Source: JANTGF01 sp963750735
Lineage (GTDB): Bacteria > Bacteroidota > Bacteroidia > Bacteroidales > VadinHA17
Assembly (NCBI GenBank): GCA_963750735.1
Contig: CAVVRY010000001.1
Coordinates: forward strand, 124,001 to 188,000
Direction: 5' to 3'
Length of the DNA: 64,000 nucleotides
This document shows, one piece after another, positions 56,809-64,000 of this stretch (the stretch's first letter is position 1; every line of letters begins with the position of its first letter). The position numbers and the translations under genes were made by a program. The notes under the pieces are model-generated. The model saw nothing but the letters and a program-made list of their open reading frames with translations, was not told the DNA's origin and did no database searches.

Positions 56809-57294
56809 TTAATCTGCTTTTTCAAGTCTTAGGCCAATGTCTCTGATTCCTTTCAGATCGGTATCGCGCATCCCCTGCGCAACCTTGAAGGTATAAACAC
56901 CTGAAGTTGGAAAACGAACATTGTATTTAAAGAGTTGACGATTAAAGTATAAATCCCCTATTCCGCTTCCCAGCCATTTCCCACGGTTATTTGCAAGAGG
57001 TATTTCTAAAGTATCTTTAATCCATTGTCCACCTGGTGAAGTAGTAGTTATGAAAAGAAATATATTGCTATATGAATAACTACCTTCATTTCTAACATTC
57101 AGGAACACATTGTATATATGCGTTGAATCGGTTATTTCGGGAGAAAAAACCATTGCGTCATTTTTATTCCATTCCTGACCAGGCACTTCCATGTTTTCTT
57201 CATAAACCCGTGTTGGGTCACATGAAAATATTACCAGACATACTGCAAAAATAACAAGCAGATTACGGAAACTATTCATGAATAGGGAATTCAT
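56809..57294 (-). CDS. gldH: Gliding motility lipoprotein GldH
   Basis: 161 residues. Lipobox VIFSC (Cys ~25), followed by DPTRVYEENMEVPGQEWNKND and the GldH core FLNVRNEGSYSYSNIFLFI, PLANNRGKWLGSGIGDLYFNR, RFPTSGVYTFKVAQGMRD. An alternative ATG lies at 57279. GldH is an outer lipoprotein needed for gliding in Flavobacterium; in Bacteroidales it is kept also in non-gliders. It starts 11 bases after the PSP1 gene stop, a recurrent gene pair. Confidence 0.93.
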   Translation of the reverse strand: MNSLFMNSFRNLLVIFAVCLVIFSCDPTRVYEENMEVPGQEWNKNDAMVFSPEITDSTHIYNVFLNVRNEGSYSYSNIFLFITTTSPGGQWIKDTLEIPLANNRGKWLGSGIGDLYFNRQLFKYNVRFPTSGVYTFKVAQGMRDTDLKGIRDIGLRLEKAD

Positions 57295-57305
57295 AGGGTA
57301 ATTTA

Positions 57306-58445
57306 TTAATCGTTATTTTGGGGTTTATGCTTTCTTTTTCTTTTCGATTTCTTCTTTCGTTTGGATCTTTTCTCGAAACGTGTCAGACTTTCTTCATCAA
57401 TTACATTGTCAAAACTGGGTTCACTTTTTTCAATAGCGGTAGCTTCATCAACCAGGACATCTGGTTTTTTCCCCTTTTTGTTCATTTCCTGAATCTCCTT
57501 TGCTCTTTCAACAGAGACGGGCACAGTATTAATTCCTGATTTCGAATCAAAAGAATACCACAACAATCTTTTAAAAATATCAGTTTTTTGATGATAAGCC
57601 GTGCCCTCCATTAGCTCCAATGGAATTTCCGGATTTGGAAAATCCTTTTGAGCATCCAGGTAACAATCTAATTCATAATTAAGACAACATTTTAATTTTC
57701 CACACTGACCTGCCAGTTTTTGAGGATTGAGTGAAAGTTCCTGATAACGGGCGGCACTAGTTGATACTGAAACAAAATTTATCATCCACGTAGAACAACA
57801 GAGCTCCCTGCCACAAGATCCAATTCCCCCAATCCTACCAGCTTCCTGCCTGGCTCCAATCTGACGCATCTCAATTCGGATTTTAAAAGTATCGGCAAGA
57901 ACCCTTATTAATTCACGAAAGTCAACTCTTTCTTCAGCGATATAATAAAAAATTGCTTTTGTATTATCCCCCTGTAATTCAACATCACCAATCTTCATGC
58001 TCAAGTTCAATCCTGAAGCAATTTCTCTGGCTTTTAGCATGGTCTCAAACTCCCTGCTTTTTGCAGTTTCCCACTTTTGCAAATCAACCGATTTTGCCTT
58101 GCGATAAACCTTTTTAAGCTCAATTCTTTGCAAATTAATGTTGTATTTTCGCAATTGTTCGAGAACAATCTCTCCTGTAAGAGAGACGATCCCAATATCA
58201 TGCCCAGGAGAAGCTTCTACAGCAACCAAATCACCCTTTCTAAGCCTAAGGTGATTTACATTATAAAAGAATCCTTTTCTTGTATTTTTGAAGCGTACCT
58301 CAACGATATCTGAAGAGATATTACCCTCTGGCACATTGTATAACCAATCGAAAGTTGGTAGTTTATACTTTGTGTCGTTTAAAAATGATGTATGGTTATA
58401 TGATTGAATAGCCCCATTATCGGGACTTTTTTCTTGATCGTTCAT
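57306..58445 (-). CDS. PSP1-domain (RicT/YaaT-like) protein
   Basis: 379 residues from ATG 58445 (the frame is open to a TTG at 58451). The PSP1 domain has EVRFKNTRKGFFYN, GDLVAVEASPGHDIGIVSLTG and the Cys cluster GIGSCGRELCCSTW followed by GQCGKLKCCLNYE. The C-terminal ~70 residues are Lys/Arg-rich and end in a basic tail (FEKRSKRKKKSKRKRKH). In Bacillus the relative RicT binds Fe-S clusters with RicA/RicF and acts on RNA processing; the Cys set here is consistent. Between holB and gldH. Confidence 0.9.
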   Translation of the reverse strand: MNDQEKSPDNGAIQSYNHTSFLNDTKYKLPTFDWLYNVPEGNISSDIVEVRFKNTRKGFFYNVNHLRLRKGDLVAVEASPGHDIGIVSLTGEIVLEQLRKYNINLQRIELKKVYRKAKSVDLQKWETAKSREFETMLKAREIASGLNLSMKIGDVELQGDNTKAIFYYIAEERVDFRELIRVLADTFKIRIEMRQIGARQEAGRIGGIGSCGRELCCSTWMINFVSVSTSAARYQELSLNPQKLAGQCGKLKCCLNYELDCYLDAQKDFPNPEIPLELMEGTAYHQKTDIFKRLLWYSFDSKSGINTVPVSVERAKEIQEMNKKGKKPDVLVDEATAIEKSEPSFDNVIDEESLTRFEKRSKRKKKSKRKRKHKPQNND

Positions 58446-58627
58446 AGTCAAGGGCTAAATAAACCAATACTCCTTAATAATTAAGGTATACCGGTGATGA
58501 TATATTAATTAATAAAAACAAAAATAATCAAATTTCCTTCATAATTGTACTGGGCATTTGTAGAAATTAATTAGCTTGAATTAAAGCTTTGCAATTTTTA
58601 CCAGATTTTAAGATAAAAGTCTCTTGC

Positions 58628-59761
58628 TTACTTACCAATTAAATTCATAAGCTGAATAGAAGAATCAAGGAAAACTGTTTTTGGGTAAGCATTTGCCTCA
58701 ATATCAACAATTGCTTTATTAATTAAGTTAGAAAGCTGGTTAATATTTTGTTCTCTGATAAAGGGAGAGAAATTTTTGGCAAACAAATTTTCATCTTGTG
58801 GTAACCTAATAAATCGATCTTCATATTCAGGAATCTGATTCAGCAAAAAATTTTGTCGTATTAAATCCAATGCATAGGTTAAAAAAGCTTTCTTCTTTTC
58901 GCGCCCTAATATTGAAATTTTATCCACCCATTCCATAATTCCGGGAATATCCTTTTTATAGCATAGTCTCATCCAATTCTGAAATAATTCAAAATTATAA
59001 ATCCTTTCATCACTTGAATAAATAAACTCCAGTGCTTTAATATAATTTCCATTTGCCAGCTTTACTGCATTTTCGATTTCAATTTCAGATACATCCAATC
59101 TAGTAGTAAGTGATTCCTTTAATAGTGAGTTTTCAATTCCTGTAATTCTAATCATTTGTAATCTGGACAATAATGTTGGAATAATCAAGGAAGGAAGTAC
59201 CGAAATAAGTAAAAAAAGTGTTTTTGGAGGAGGCTCCTCCAGCATTTTTAACAACTTATTTGAACAGCTGGGGTTCATTCGCTCTGGCTGCCAAATAATC
59301 ATAACTTTATATTCTGCCTCAAAAGTTTTAAGATTTAACTTCTTGATTATTTCTTCGCTTTCATGGGCATAAATCATTCCCTGTTTGTCCTCAATTCCGA
59401 TACTTTTATACCATCGTTCAGAACTTAAATATGGATCTTGGTTAACTTCTTCTCTCCACTCTGGAAGAAAATCATCACTTATAGGTCTGGTTTTGGATTT
59501 AATGTTTGTAATTGGAAATACGAAATGCAAATCAGGGTGGATTAATTTTCCAATCTTTTGACAGGAGGGACATTCTCCACAAGAATCCGTTTCACTTCTA
59601 TTCTCACAAAGAAGATATTGCGCATAGGCAATCCCAAGCGGAAGTCCCCCATATCCCTCTTCACCAGCCAATAATATAGCATGGCTAACTCTTTGCTCCC
59701 GAACGGTCTGAATAAGTTTATCCTTAATATGCTCCTGCCCGATAACTTCCTTAAAAAGCAT
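58628..59761 (-). CDS. holB: DNA polymerase III delta' subunit
   Basis: 377 residues. FKEVIGQEHIKDKL start, degenerate P-loop AGEEGYGGLPLG, zinc module CGECPSCQKIG, and the clamp-loader segment NKLLKMLEEPPPKTLFLLIS with the SRLQMIRI sensor region. Part of the clamp loader that puts the beta clamp on DNA. Divergent from pgk; TAACTTTG box at 59782-59789 on the minus strand. Confidence 0.9.
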   Translation of the reverse strand: MLFKEVIGQEHIKDKLIQTVREQRVSHAILLAGEEGYGGLPLGIAYAQYLLCENRSETDSCGECPSCQKIGKLIHPDLHFVFPITNIKSKTRPISDDFLPEWREEVNQDPYLSSERWYKSIGIEDKQGMIYAHESEEIIKKLNLKTFEAEYKVMIIWQPERMNPSCSNKLLKMLEEPPPKTLFLLISVLPSLIIPTLLSRLQMIRITGIENSLLKESLTTRLDVSEIEIENAVKLANGNYIKALEFIYSSDERIYNFELFQNWMRLCYKKDIPGIMEWVDKISILGREKKKAFLTYALDLIRQNFLLNQIPEYEDRFIRLPQDENLFAKNFSPFIREQNINQLSNLINKAIVDIEANAYPKTVFLDSSIQLMNLIGK

Positions 59762-59781
59762 TTAAAAAAATTTAGTTTTGA

Positions 59782-59789
59782 CAAAGTTA
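59782..59789 (-). promoter_or_regulatory. -7 box of holB
   Basis: TAACTTTG on the minus strand matches TAnnTTTG, 20 bases before the holB start. It faces away from the pgk promoter within a 159-bp divergent gap. Confidence 0.45.
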
Positions 59790-59845
59790 ACTAAATTATT
59801 CTCCCCAATATTTATTAATATTTTAAAAGATAAACCATTCAATAA

Positions 59846-59877
59846 TTGAACAAGAAGAACTTTTCTTTTTAACTTTG
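59846..59877 (+). promoter_or_regulatory. Bacteroidota-type promoter of pgk
   Basis: TTG (59846-59848), a 21-base spacer, then TAACTTTG (59870-59877), a perfect -7 element. The pgk start is 43 bases downstream. Confidence 0.55.
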
Positions 59878-59920
59878 TCGTTAATTAGTCTGATTTTAAT
59901 AATCCAATAAAAATATACAA

Positions 59921-61111
59921 ATGAAAACTATTGAAGATCTCAATTTCTCCGGCAAAAATGTCCTAATAAGAGTAGATTTTAACGTCCCGTTGAATGAAAA
60001 ATTTGAGATTACTGACGATACACGAATTCAAGCAGCTCTCCCAACTATTAGAAAAGTTATTGAATCTGGTGGCTCACCTATTCTTATGTCGCATCTAGGC
60101 AGACCAAAGGATGCATATGAGGAAAAATATTCCCTGAGACACATCGTTCCTCATTTATCTGAATTGATAGGTACTGATGTAAAATTTGCAACAGATTGTA
60201 TTGGACCCGAAACTTTTCGGCTTGCAAAAAATTTGCAGCCAGGAGAAATTTTATTGCTTGAAAACCTTCGCTTTCATAAGGAAGAAAAGCAAGGAGATGA
60301 AGAATTTTCAAAAAAGCTTGCCGAATTGGCTGAAATATACTTAAATGACGCTTTTGGCACTGCCCACAGGGCTCATGCTTCTACAACCATTGTGGCGAAT
60401 TTCTTTCCTGAAGAAAAATCATTTGGGTATTTAATTGACAATGAACTTAAAAATATGGATAAGGTTTTACTTAATCCAGTAAAACCATTTACTGCTATTA
60501 TGGGTGGAGCAAAAGTTTCTGATAAAATACTGTTAATCGAAAATCTACTTGACAGGGTTGACAACCTTATAATCGGTGGTGGTATGACTTATACATTTAT
60601 TAAAGCCCAGGGAGGAAAAACAGGAAATTCTATTGTGGAGGAAGATAAACTAGACTTAGCCCTGAAAATTATTGAAAAAGCAAAAGAAAAGGGTGTCCAA
60701 CTCCATATTCCTTCAGACAATGTAATTGCTGATAAATTTGACAACGATGCTAACACTGAAATAACCTCAACCAATAATGTTAAAGACGGCTGGATGGGAC
60801 TGGATATAGGCCCTGATGCAATCCGTGATTTTTCAGATGTTATTTCAAATTCAAAGACTATCCTCTGGAACGGACCCATGGGTGTATTTGAGATGAGTTC
60901 TTTTCAAAAGGGAACCAAAAGTATTGCTGAAAGCATTGCAAAAGCTACTGAAAAAGGAGCATTTAGTCTGATTGGTGGTGGTGATTCGGTAGCAGCAATT
61001 AACAAATATAACTTGAAAGAAAAAGTAAGTTATGTTTCGACAGGTGGTGGTGCTATGTTGGAATATATGGAAGGAAAAGAACTCCCAGGAATAAAGGCTA
61101 TACAAGATTAA
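59921..61111 (+). CDS. pgk: Phosphoglycerate kinase
   Basis: 396 residues, full length. VLIRVDFNVPLN, LMSHLGRPKD, LLENLRFHKEE, NDAFGTAHRAHAST, GGAKVSDKI, GMTYTF, WNGPMGVFE and the hinge/nucleotide motif IGGGDSVAAINK are all present. Transfers phosphate between 1,3-bisphosphoglycerate and ADP in glycolysis. Monocistronic or leading the small lipoprotein gene ~110 bp downstream. Confidence 0.98.
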   Translation: MKTIEDLNFSGKNVLIRVDFNVPLNEKFEITDDTRIQAALPTIRKVIESGGSPILMSHLGRPKDAYEEKYSLRHIVPHLSELIGTDVKFATDCIGPETFRLAKNLQPGEILLLENLRFHKEEKQGDEEFSKKLAELAEIYLNDAFGTAHRAHASTTIVANFFPEEKSFGYLIDNELKNMDKVLLNPVKPFTAIMGGAKVSDKILLIENLLDRVDNLIIGGGMTYTFIKAQGGKTGNSIVEEDKLDLALKIIEKAKEKGVQLHIPSDNVIADKFDNDANTEITSTNNVKDGWMGLDIGPDAIRDFSDVISNSKTILWNGPMGVFEMSSFQKGTKSIAESIAKATEKGAFSLIGGGDSVAAINKYNLKEKVSYVSTGGGAMLEYMEGKELPGIKAIQD

Positions 61112-61220
61112 GCCAAAGAAGGATATTTCAATAAAGGTATTTAACTTCTTACCTGGAAAATTGTTGGAATAGTTTTTGCTGTTCTTGGATTGATAATAGT
61201 TGTAATTGAAAGATGTTCTA

Positions 61221-61754
61221 ATGAGAAAAATAGCCCTTTTACTAATTCTTCCCTTATTTATATTGGGATGTGACAATAAGAATAAAACTAAAACTTCAGG
61301 TGAAGTTTCGCTTAATTCTGAATTGATTTTAGTTGGTGAAACATATTCAGTACCTGGCTTTTCATTTGAATCTGCTTCTGTTGAATTATATAATCCGGCT
61401 GGAGGCACTACTATTCCTGATATATTTGCTCTACCTGAAGTACAAAACAATGTATATAGTGCATATTTCGATACTCAGAATACTTATCCATCGTTTGCAT
61501 TGGTTGGGGAATTTGATTCAAGTACCGAAGCACAAGACTTTTATACCAATTATAAGCAAGTTGATGTAAATAATTATACAGGATTGGCTAAGCCCGTTTT
61601 GAAAAATCAAGTTTGGGTTTTTAAAACCAGAAATGATAATTATGCCAAGTTATTAATTCTTAAAGTAGATGCATATTTAAAAGATACTGAGGCCTTTGCA
61701 GAGGTTACCTTCAAATGGGCATACCAACCTGATGGCTCAACAGTTCTCCCTTAA
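61221..61754 (+). CDS. Lipoprotein of unknown function
   Basis: 177 residues from ATG 61221; the frame is open to a TTG at 61206. Lipobox LFILGC (Cys ~17) marks a lipoprotein. The mature part has SGEVSLNSELILVG and several aromatic-rich beta strands (FKTRNDNYAKLLILKVDAY, AEVTFKWAYQPDGS), recalling HmuY-like binding proteins, but I cannot assign it to a family with certainty. 45 bp upstream of the LuxE-like gene. Confidence 0.6.
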   Translation: MRKIALLLILPLFILGCDNKNKTKTSGEVSLNSELILVGETYSVPGFSFESASVELYNPAGGTTIPDIFALPEVQNNVYSAYFDTQNTYPSFALVGEFDSSTEAQDFYTNYKQVDVNNYTGLAKPVLKNQVWVFKTRNDNYAKLLILKVDAYLKDTEAFAEVTFKWAYQPDGSTVLP

Positions 61755-61799
61755 CCTGCAAAATAGAATTGCGGATTTTAATTTACCCAGTATTTTTAA

Positions 61800-62789
61800 A
61801 TGAGTCATTCCATTAAAAACAGGATTTTTAAGATTGAGAATGATTCAGAATTTAATTCACTTGCTCTTGAAATATTCCAATTTCAGGCAAAGGAGAATCA
61901 GGTCTACAAAGAATATATAAGTTATCTTGGTATTGATCCTCAAAAAATTGCCAGAATCGAAAATATCCCCTTTCTTCCTATTCAATTCTTTAAATCTCGC
62001 AAAGTGGTTTCTGGCAATCATGAAACAGAATGTGAATTTTCAAGTAGTGGAACATCGGGATTGGGAACCAGTTTTCATTATATTACAGATTTGTCAATTT
62101 ATGAGGAAAGCTTTCTAAAGGCATTTCATTTGTTTTATGGGGATCCAAAGAAATTCCACATCTTAGCTCTTCTTCCATCATATCTTGAAAGATCAGGATC
62201 GTCGTTAATTTATATGGTCCATGATCTTATCGAAAAATCCACAAGTAATTATAGTGGCTTTTATCTTGATGAGCATGAAAAATTAATTAAAAATTTACAA
62301 TACCTTAAGAAAAGAAACGACAGGAAAATAATTCTTATTGGAGTAAGTTTTGCATTGTTAGACCTGATTGAAAAAGCTCCCATTGATTTAAGCAATGTTA
62401 TAATTATGGAAACCGGTGGGATGAAAGGAAAAAGGGAGGAAATTACCCGGAAAGAATTGCATCAAGTTCTATGTGATAGATTTAATGTGCAAGTCATTCA
62501 CTCAGAGTACGGAATGACAGAATTGCTTTCCCAGGCATATTCATCGGGTGGCGGAGTGTTTAAATCCCCACCTTGGATGAAAGTTTTAATCAGAGACCCA
62601 TATGATCCATTCAGATACTTCGAAAAAGGCAGATCAGGAGGAATAAATATTATCGATTTAGCCAATATCTATTCCTGTTCTTTTATTGAGACCCAGGATT
62701 TAGGAAAAATAATCGATGCAAATCAATTTGAGGTCCTTGGCCGATTCGATTACAGTGATATTCGTGGATGTAACCTGCTAGTAGATTAA
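61800..62789 (+). CDS. LuxE-like acyl-protein synthetase / acyltransferase
   Basis: 329 residues. ENIPFLPIQFFKSRKVVSG is the LuxE/PaaK-type N-terminal block and FSSSGTSGLGTS (80-91) the ATP/AMP-binding motif; METGGMKGKREEITRKELH and HSEYGMTELLSQAYS follow as the adenylate site, and FIETQDLGKI, LGRFDYSDIRGC end the protein. Similar to LuxE, which activates fatty acid for reduction. It lacks a LuxC/LuxD partner here, so the acyl group and acceptor are unknown. Confidence 0.8.
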   Translation: MSHSIKNRIFKIENDSEFNSLALEIFQFQAKENQVYKEYISYLGIDPQKIARIENIPFLPIQFFKSRKVVSGNHETECEFSSSGTSGLGTSFHYITDLSIYEESFLKAFHLFYGDPKKFHILALLPSYLERSGSSLIYMVHDLIEKSTSNYSGFYLDEHEKLIKNLQYLKKRNDRKIILIGVSFALLDLIEKAPIDLSNVIIMETGGMKGKREEITRKELHQVLCDRFNVQVIHSEYGMTELLSQAYSSGGGVFKSPPWMKVLIRDPYDPFRYFEKGRSGGINIIDLANIYSCSFIETQDLGKIIDANQFEVLGRFDYSDIRGCNLLVD

Positions 62790-62809
62790 ATTAAATAACT
62801 CCAACTTGT

Positions 62810-63979
62810 TTACTTCTCGAAAACCTTTTTATAAATATGTTTTGGTATGGCATCTTTGTGTACAAGAATTGCAATAGTTCCAAGGCGCAAGAAGGCATCA
62901 GACATATATAGAAATCCTTCGTAATCATTACTTTTACTTCCCCATGAATTCTTGGTTAGGAAAAAATTCTTGCCATTGCTATCCTTAAACAGGCCCGTAA
63001 GATGCATAAGATGATCATCAGTGGTTCTAAAATTATCATAAGCTACTTGTCTCATTTCCGGGGTAATCACTTTTTCATCAATAATGTTTGTGTATACTGA
63101 ATCCACCTCTTCACTTGACATATCACTCCAATCCTTTAAGGGAACTATGGCCAATCCTTTTTTATGCGAAAAACCTTTATCGCTAACATCACCATCCCAG
63201 CAGACGGTATAACCCTCTTTTAAAGAATTAACTACTATCTCCATCAAGTCGTCAATAGGCAAGTTAAAATAAGGATCATTTGACCAGTTGTCAGGCACTT
63301 CCAGAATGAAACTTTCATAATAAGGTTGATGAGAATATGATGTAAATTCTATATAATCATCAGGATTAAATTCCACTGCCGAGACAAAATCATCTGGAGT
63401 ATATTCTTTCCCTTTAACTGTAAAATTAGCTGGAACAGGTCCAAGGTAAGCATCCAGAATTCCTGAATAAGCAGTTTTCCATGCTGGAGTCATCTGCCGT
63501 CCTTTTAAAACACCATCCAGAAATCCTTCCAGAACATTATTCAGCTCACCATGATTGTGTATTTCACTACCATATTCTACTCCATGATATGCTTCCTCAG
63601 TTGTCATTCCATATTTACGAACAACATTCATAACATCATGAGCCTGTCCACCCGGACCAAAATTGGCAGCTCCATGGTACCGAATATAAAGATCGGCCTT
63701 TTTCTCGTAAGCATATCTGGCAAAAAACATTTCAGAAATGTTGTATTCACCCTTGCCCATCCTGTAAAGTTCTGTTTCGATAAAAGAAGTTGTCGCAAAA
63801 GACCAGCAGGTTCCAGTCCGATCCTGACTTTTAACAGGTGTGGTCTCAATAATATTAACCGGTTCCAGGCTTATTGGTGTTTTATCTCCATCCTGTGCCA
63901 AAAGATTTATCGGGCTCAATAATACAATAAGCGCTGCTGTGGAAATACTTTTCAGGTTAAACAATTTTTTCAAATTCAT
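62810..63979 (-). CDS. Exported C1B peptidase (bleomycin hydrolase/PepC-like)
   Basis: 389 residues with a signal peptide (TAALIVLLSPINLLAQ). Papain-fold C1B: TPVKSQDRTGTCWSFATTS with the catalytic Cys ~58, DDHLMHLTGL with His ~320, and TKNSWGSKS with Asn ~345. Cytoplasmic PepC/bleomycin hydrolase lack signal peptides; an exported form of ~390 residues is common in Bacteroidota. Expected role is aminopeptidase-type peptide trimming in the periplasm. The stop is 20 bp from the convergent LuxE-like gene. Confidence 0.9.
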   Translation of the reverse strand: MNLKKLFNLKSISTAALIVLLSPINLLAQDGDKTPISLEPVNIIETTPVKSQDRTGTCWSFATTSFIETELYRMGKGEYNISEMFFARYAYEKKADLYIRYHGAANFGPGGQAHDVMNVVRKYGMTTEEAYHGVEYGSEIHNHGELNNVLEGFLDGVLKGRQMTPAWKTAYSGILDAYLGPVPANFTVKGKEYTPDDFVSAVEFNPDDYIEFTSYSHQPYYESFILEVPDNWSNDPYFNLPIDDLMEIVVNSLKEGYTVCWDGDVSDKGFSHKKGLAIVPLKDWSDMSSEEVDSVYTNIIDEKVITPEMRQVAYDNFRTTDDHLMHLTGLFKDSNGKNFFLTKNSWGSKSNDYEGFLYMSDAFLRLGTIAILVHKDAIPKHIYKKVFEK

Positions 63980-64000
63980 AATATTAAAATTTTATTGTTA

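Overview
The window is a piece of a low-GC Bacteroidota chromosome, most likely from the Marinilabiliales/Bacteroidales side of the phylum. Evidence: type IX secretion and gliding genes (porX, porW/sprE, gldH), an Oar-type TonB receptor, AdoCbl-dependent ribonucleotide reductase, FISUMP and DUF4412 secreted proteins, and several promoters fitting the Bacteroidota pattern TTTG-N19..21-TAnnTTTG. Taxonomy is inferred from gene content only.

Layout. 1-4.6 kb: a GH3 glycosidase cut by the window edge, a cold-shock-domain protein, a SnoaL-like protein, and a GH26 mannanase plus SGNH hydrolase pair, each with one frameshift. 4.7-15 kb: an accessory-looking stretch of unrelated small genes (GT-C membrane glycosyltransferase, Lnt-like CN hydrolase, CPBP protease, TfoX_C protein, PIG-L deacetylase, ICMT-like methyltransferase, aminotransferase) spaced by inverted-repeat elements. 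It contains an IS110-family insertion sequence with a structured noncoding end. 15.2-15.6 kb: three tandem 141-142 bp repeats carrying two palindromes each, then tRNA-Cys. 15.8-20.9 kb: folB, glnS, a Tat-exported glycosylasparaginase, and a lemA/DUF3137 pair. 21-28.6 kb: a minus-strand cluster of exported proteins (FISUMP lipoprotein, DUF4412, FecR-like, ankyrin, a large unknown protein, an OmpA-family protein) with gene remnants and many indels. 28.9-31.3 kb: an overlapping ECF sigma / anti-sigma / beta-repeat protein operon. 31.5-34 kb: hsp20, a GYD protein and gltX. 34.2-40.3 kb: tdh-kbl threonine catabolism followed by an acyl-activating enzyme, an acyl carrier protein and a second kbl-like synthase. 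40.3-64 kb is mostly core: nrdJ, TonB receptor, waaA, ald, tsaE, porX, porW, nfu-type protein and mrp, an alkyltransferase-like protein, trmB, gldH, a PSP1 protein, holB, pgk, a lipoprotein, a LuxE-like protein and a C1B peptidase.

Genes that work together: tsaE-porX-porW and gldH point to type IX secretion and gliding. Nfu-type protein and Mrp make a 2-nt-spaced Fe-S assembly operon. tdh and kbl convert threonine to glycine and acetyl-CoA. The ligase-ACP-kbl2 block next to them looks like an ACP-dependent acyl/amino-acid condensation unit.

The most important caution concerns broken frames. Essential or highly conserved genes (gltX, waaA twice, kbl2) and several others are interrupted by single extra bases, nearly always in a run of the same base. 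That is more like homopolymer over-calling in the sequence than real gene decay, so the 'pseudogenes' here should not be taken at face value. The most interesting biology I can point to is the candidate bridge RNA of the IS110 element, the palindrome-rich tandem repeats, and the ligase-ACP-oxoamine synthase cluster.
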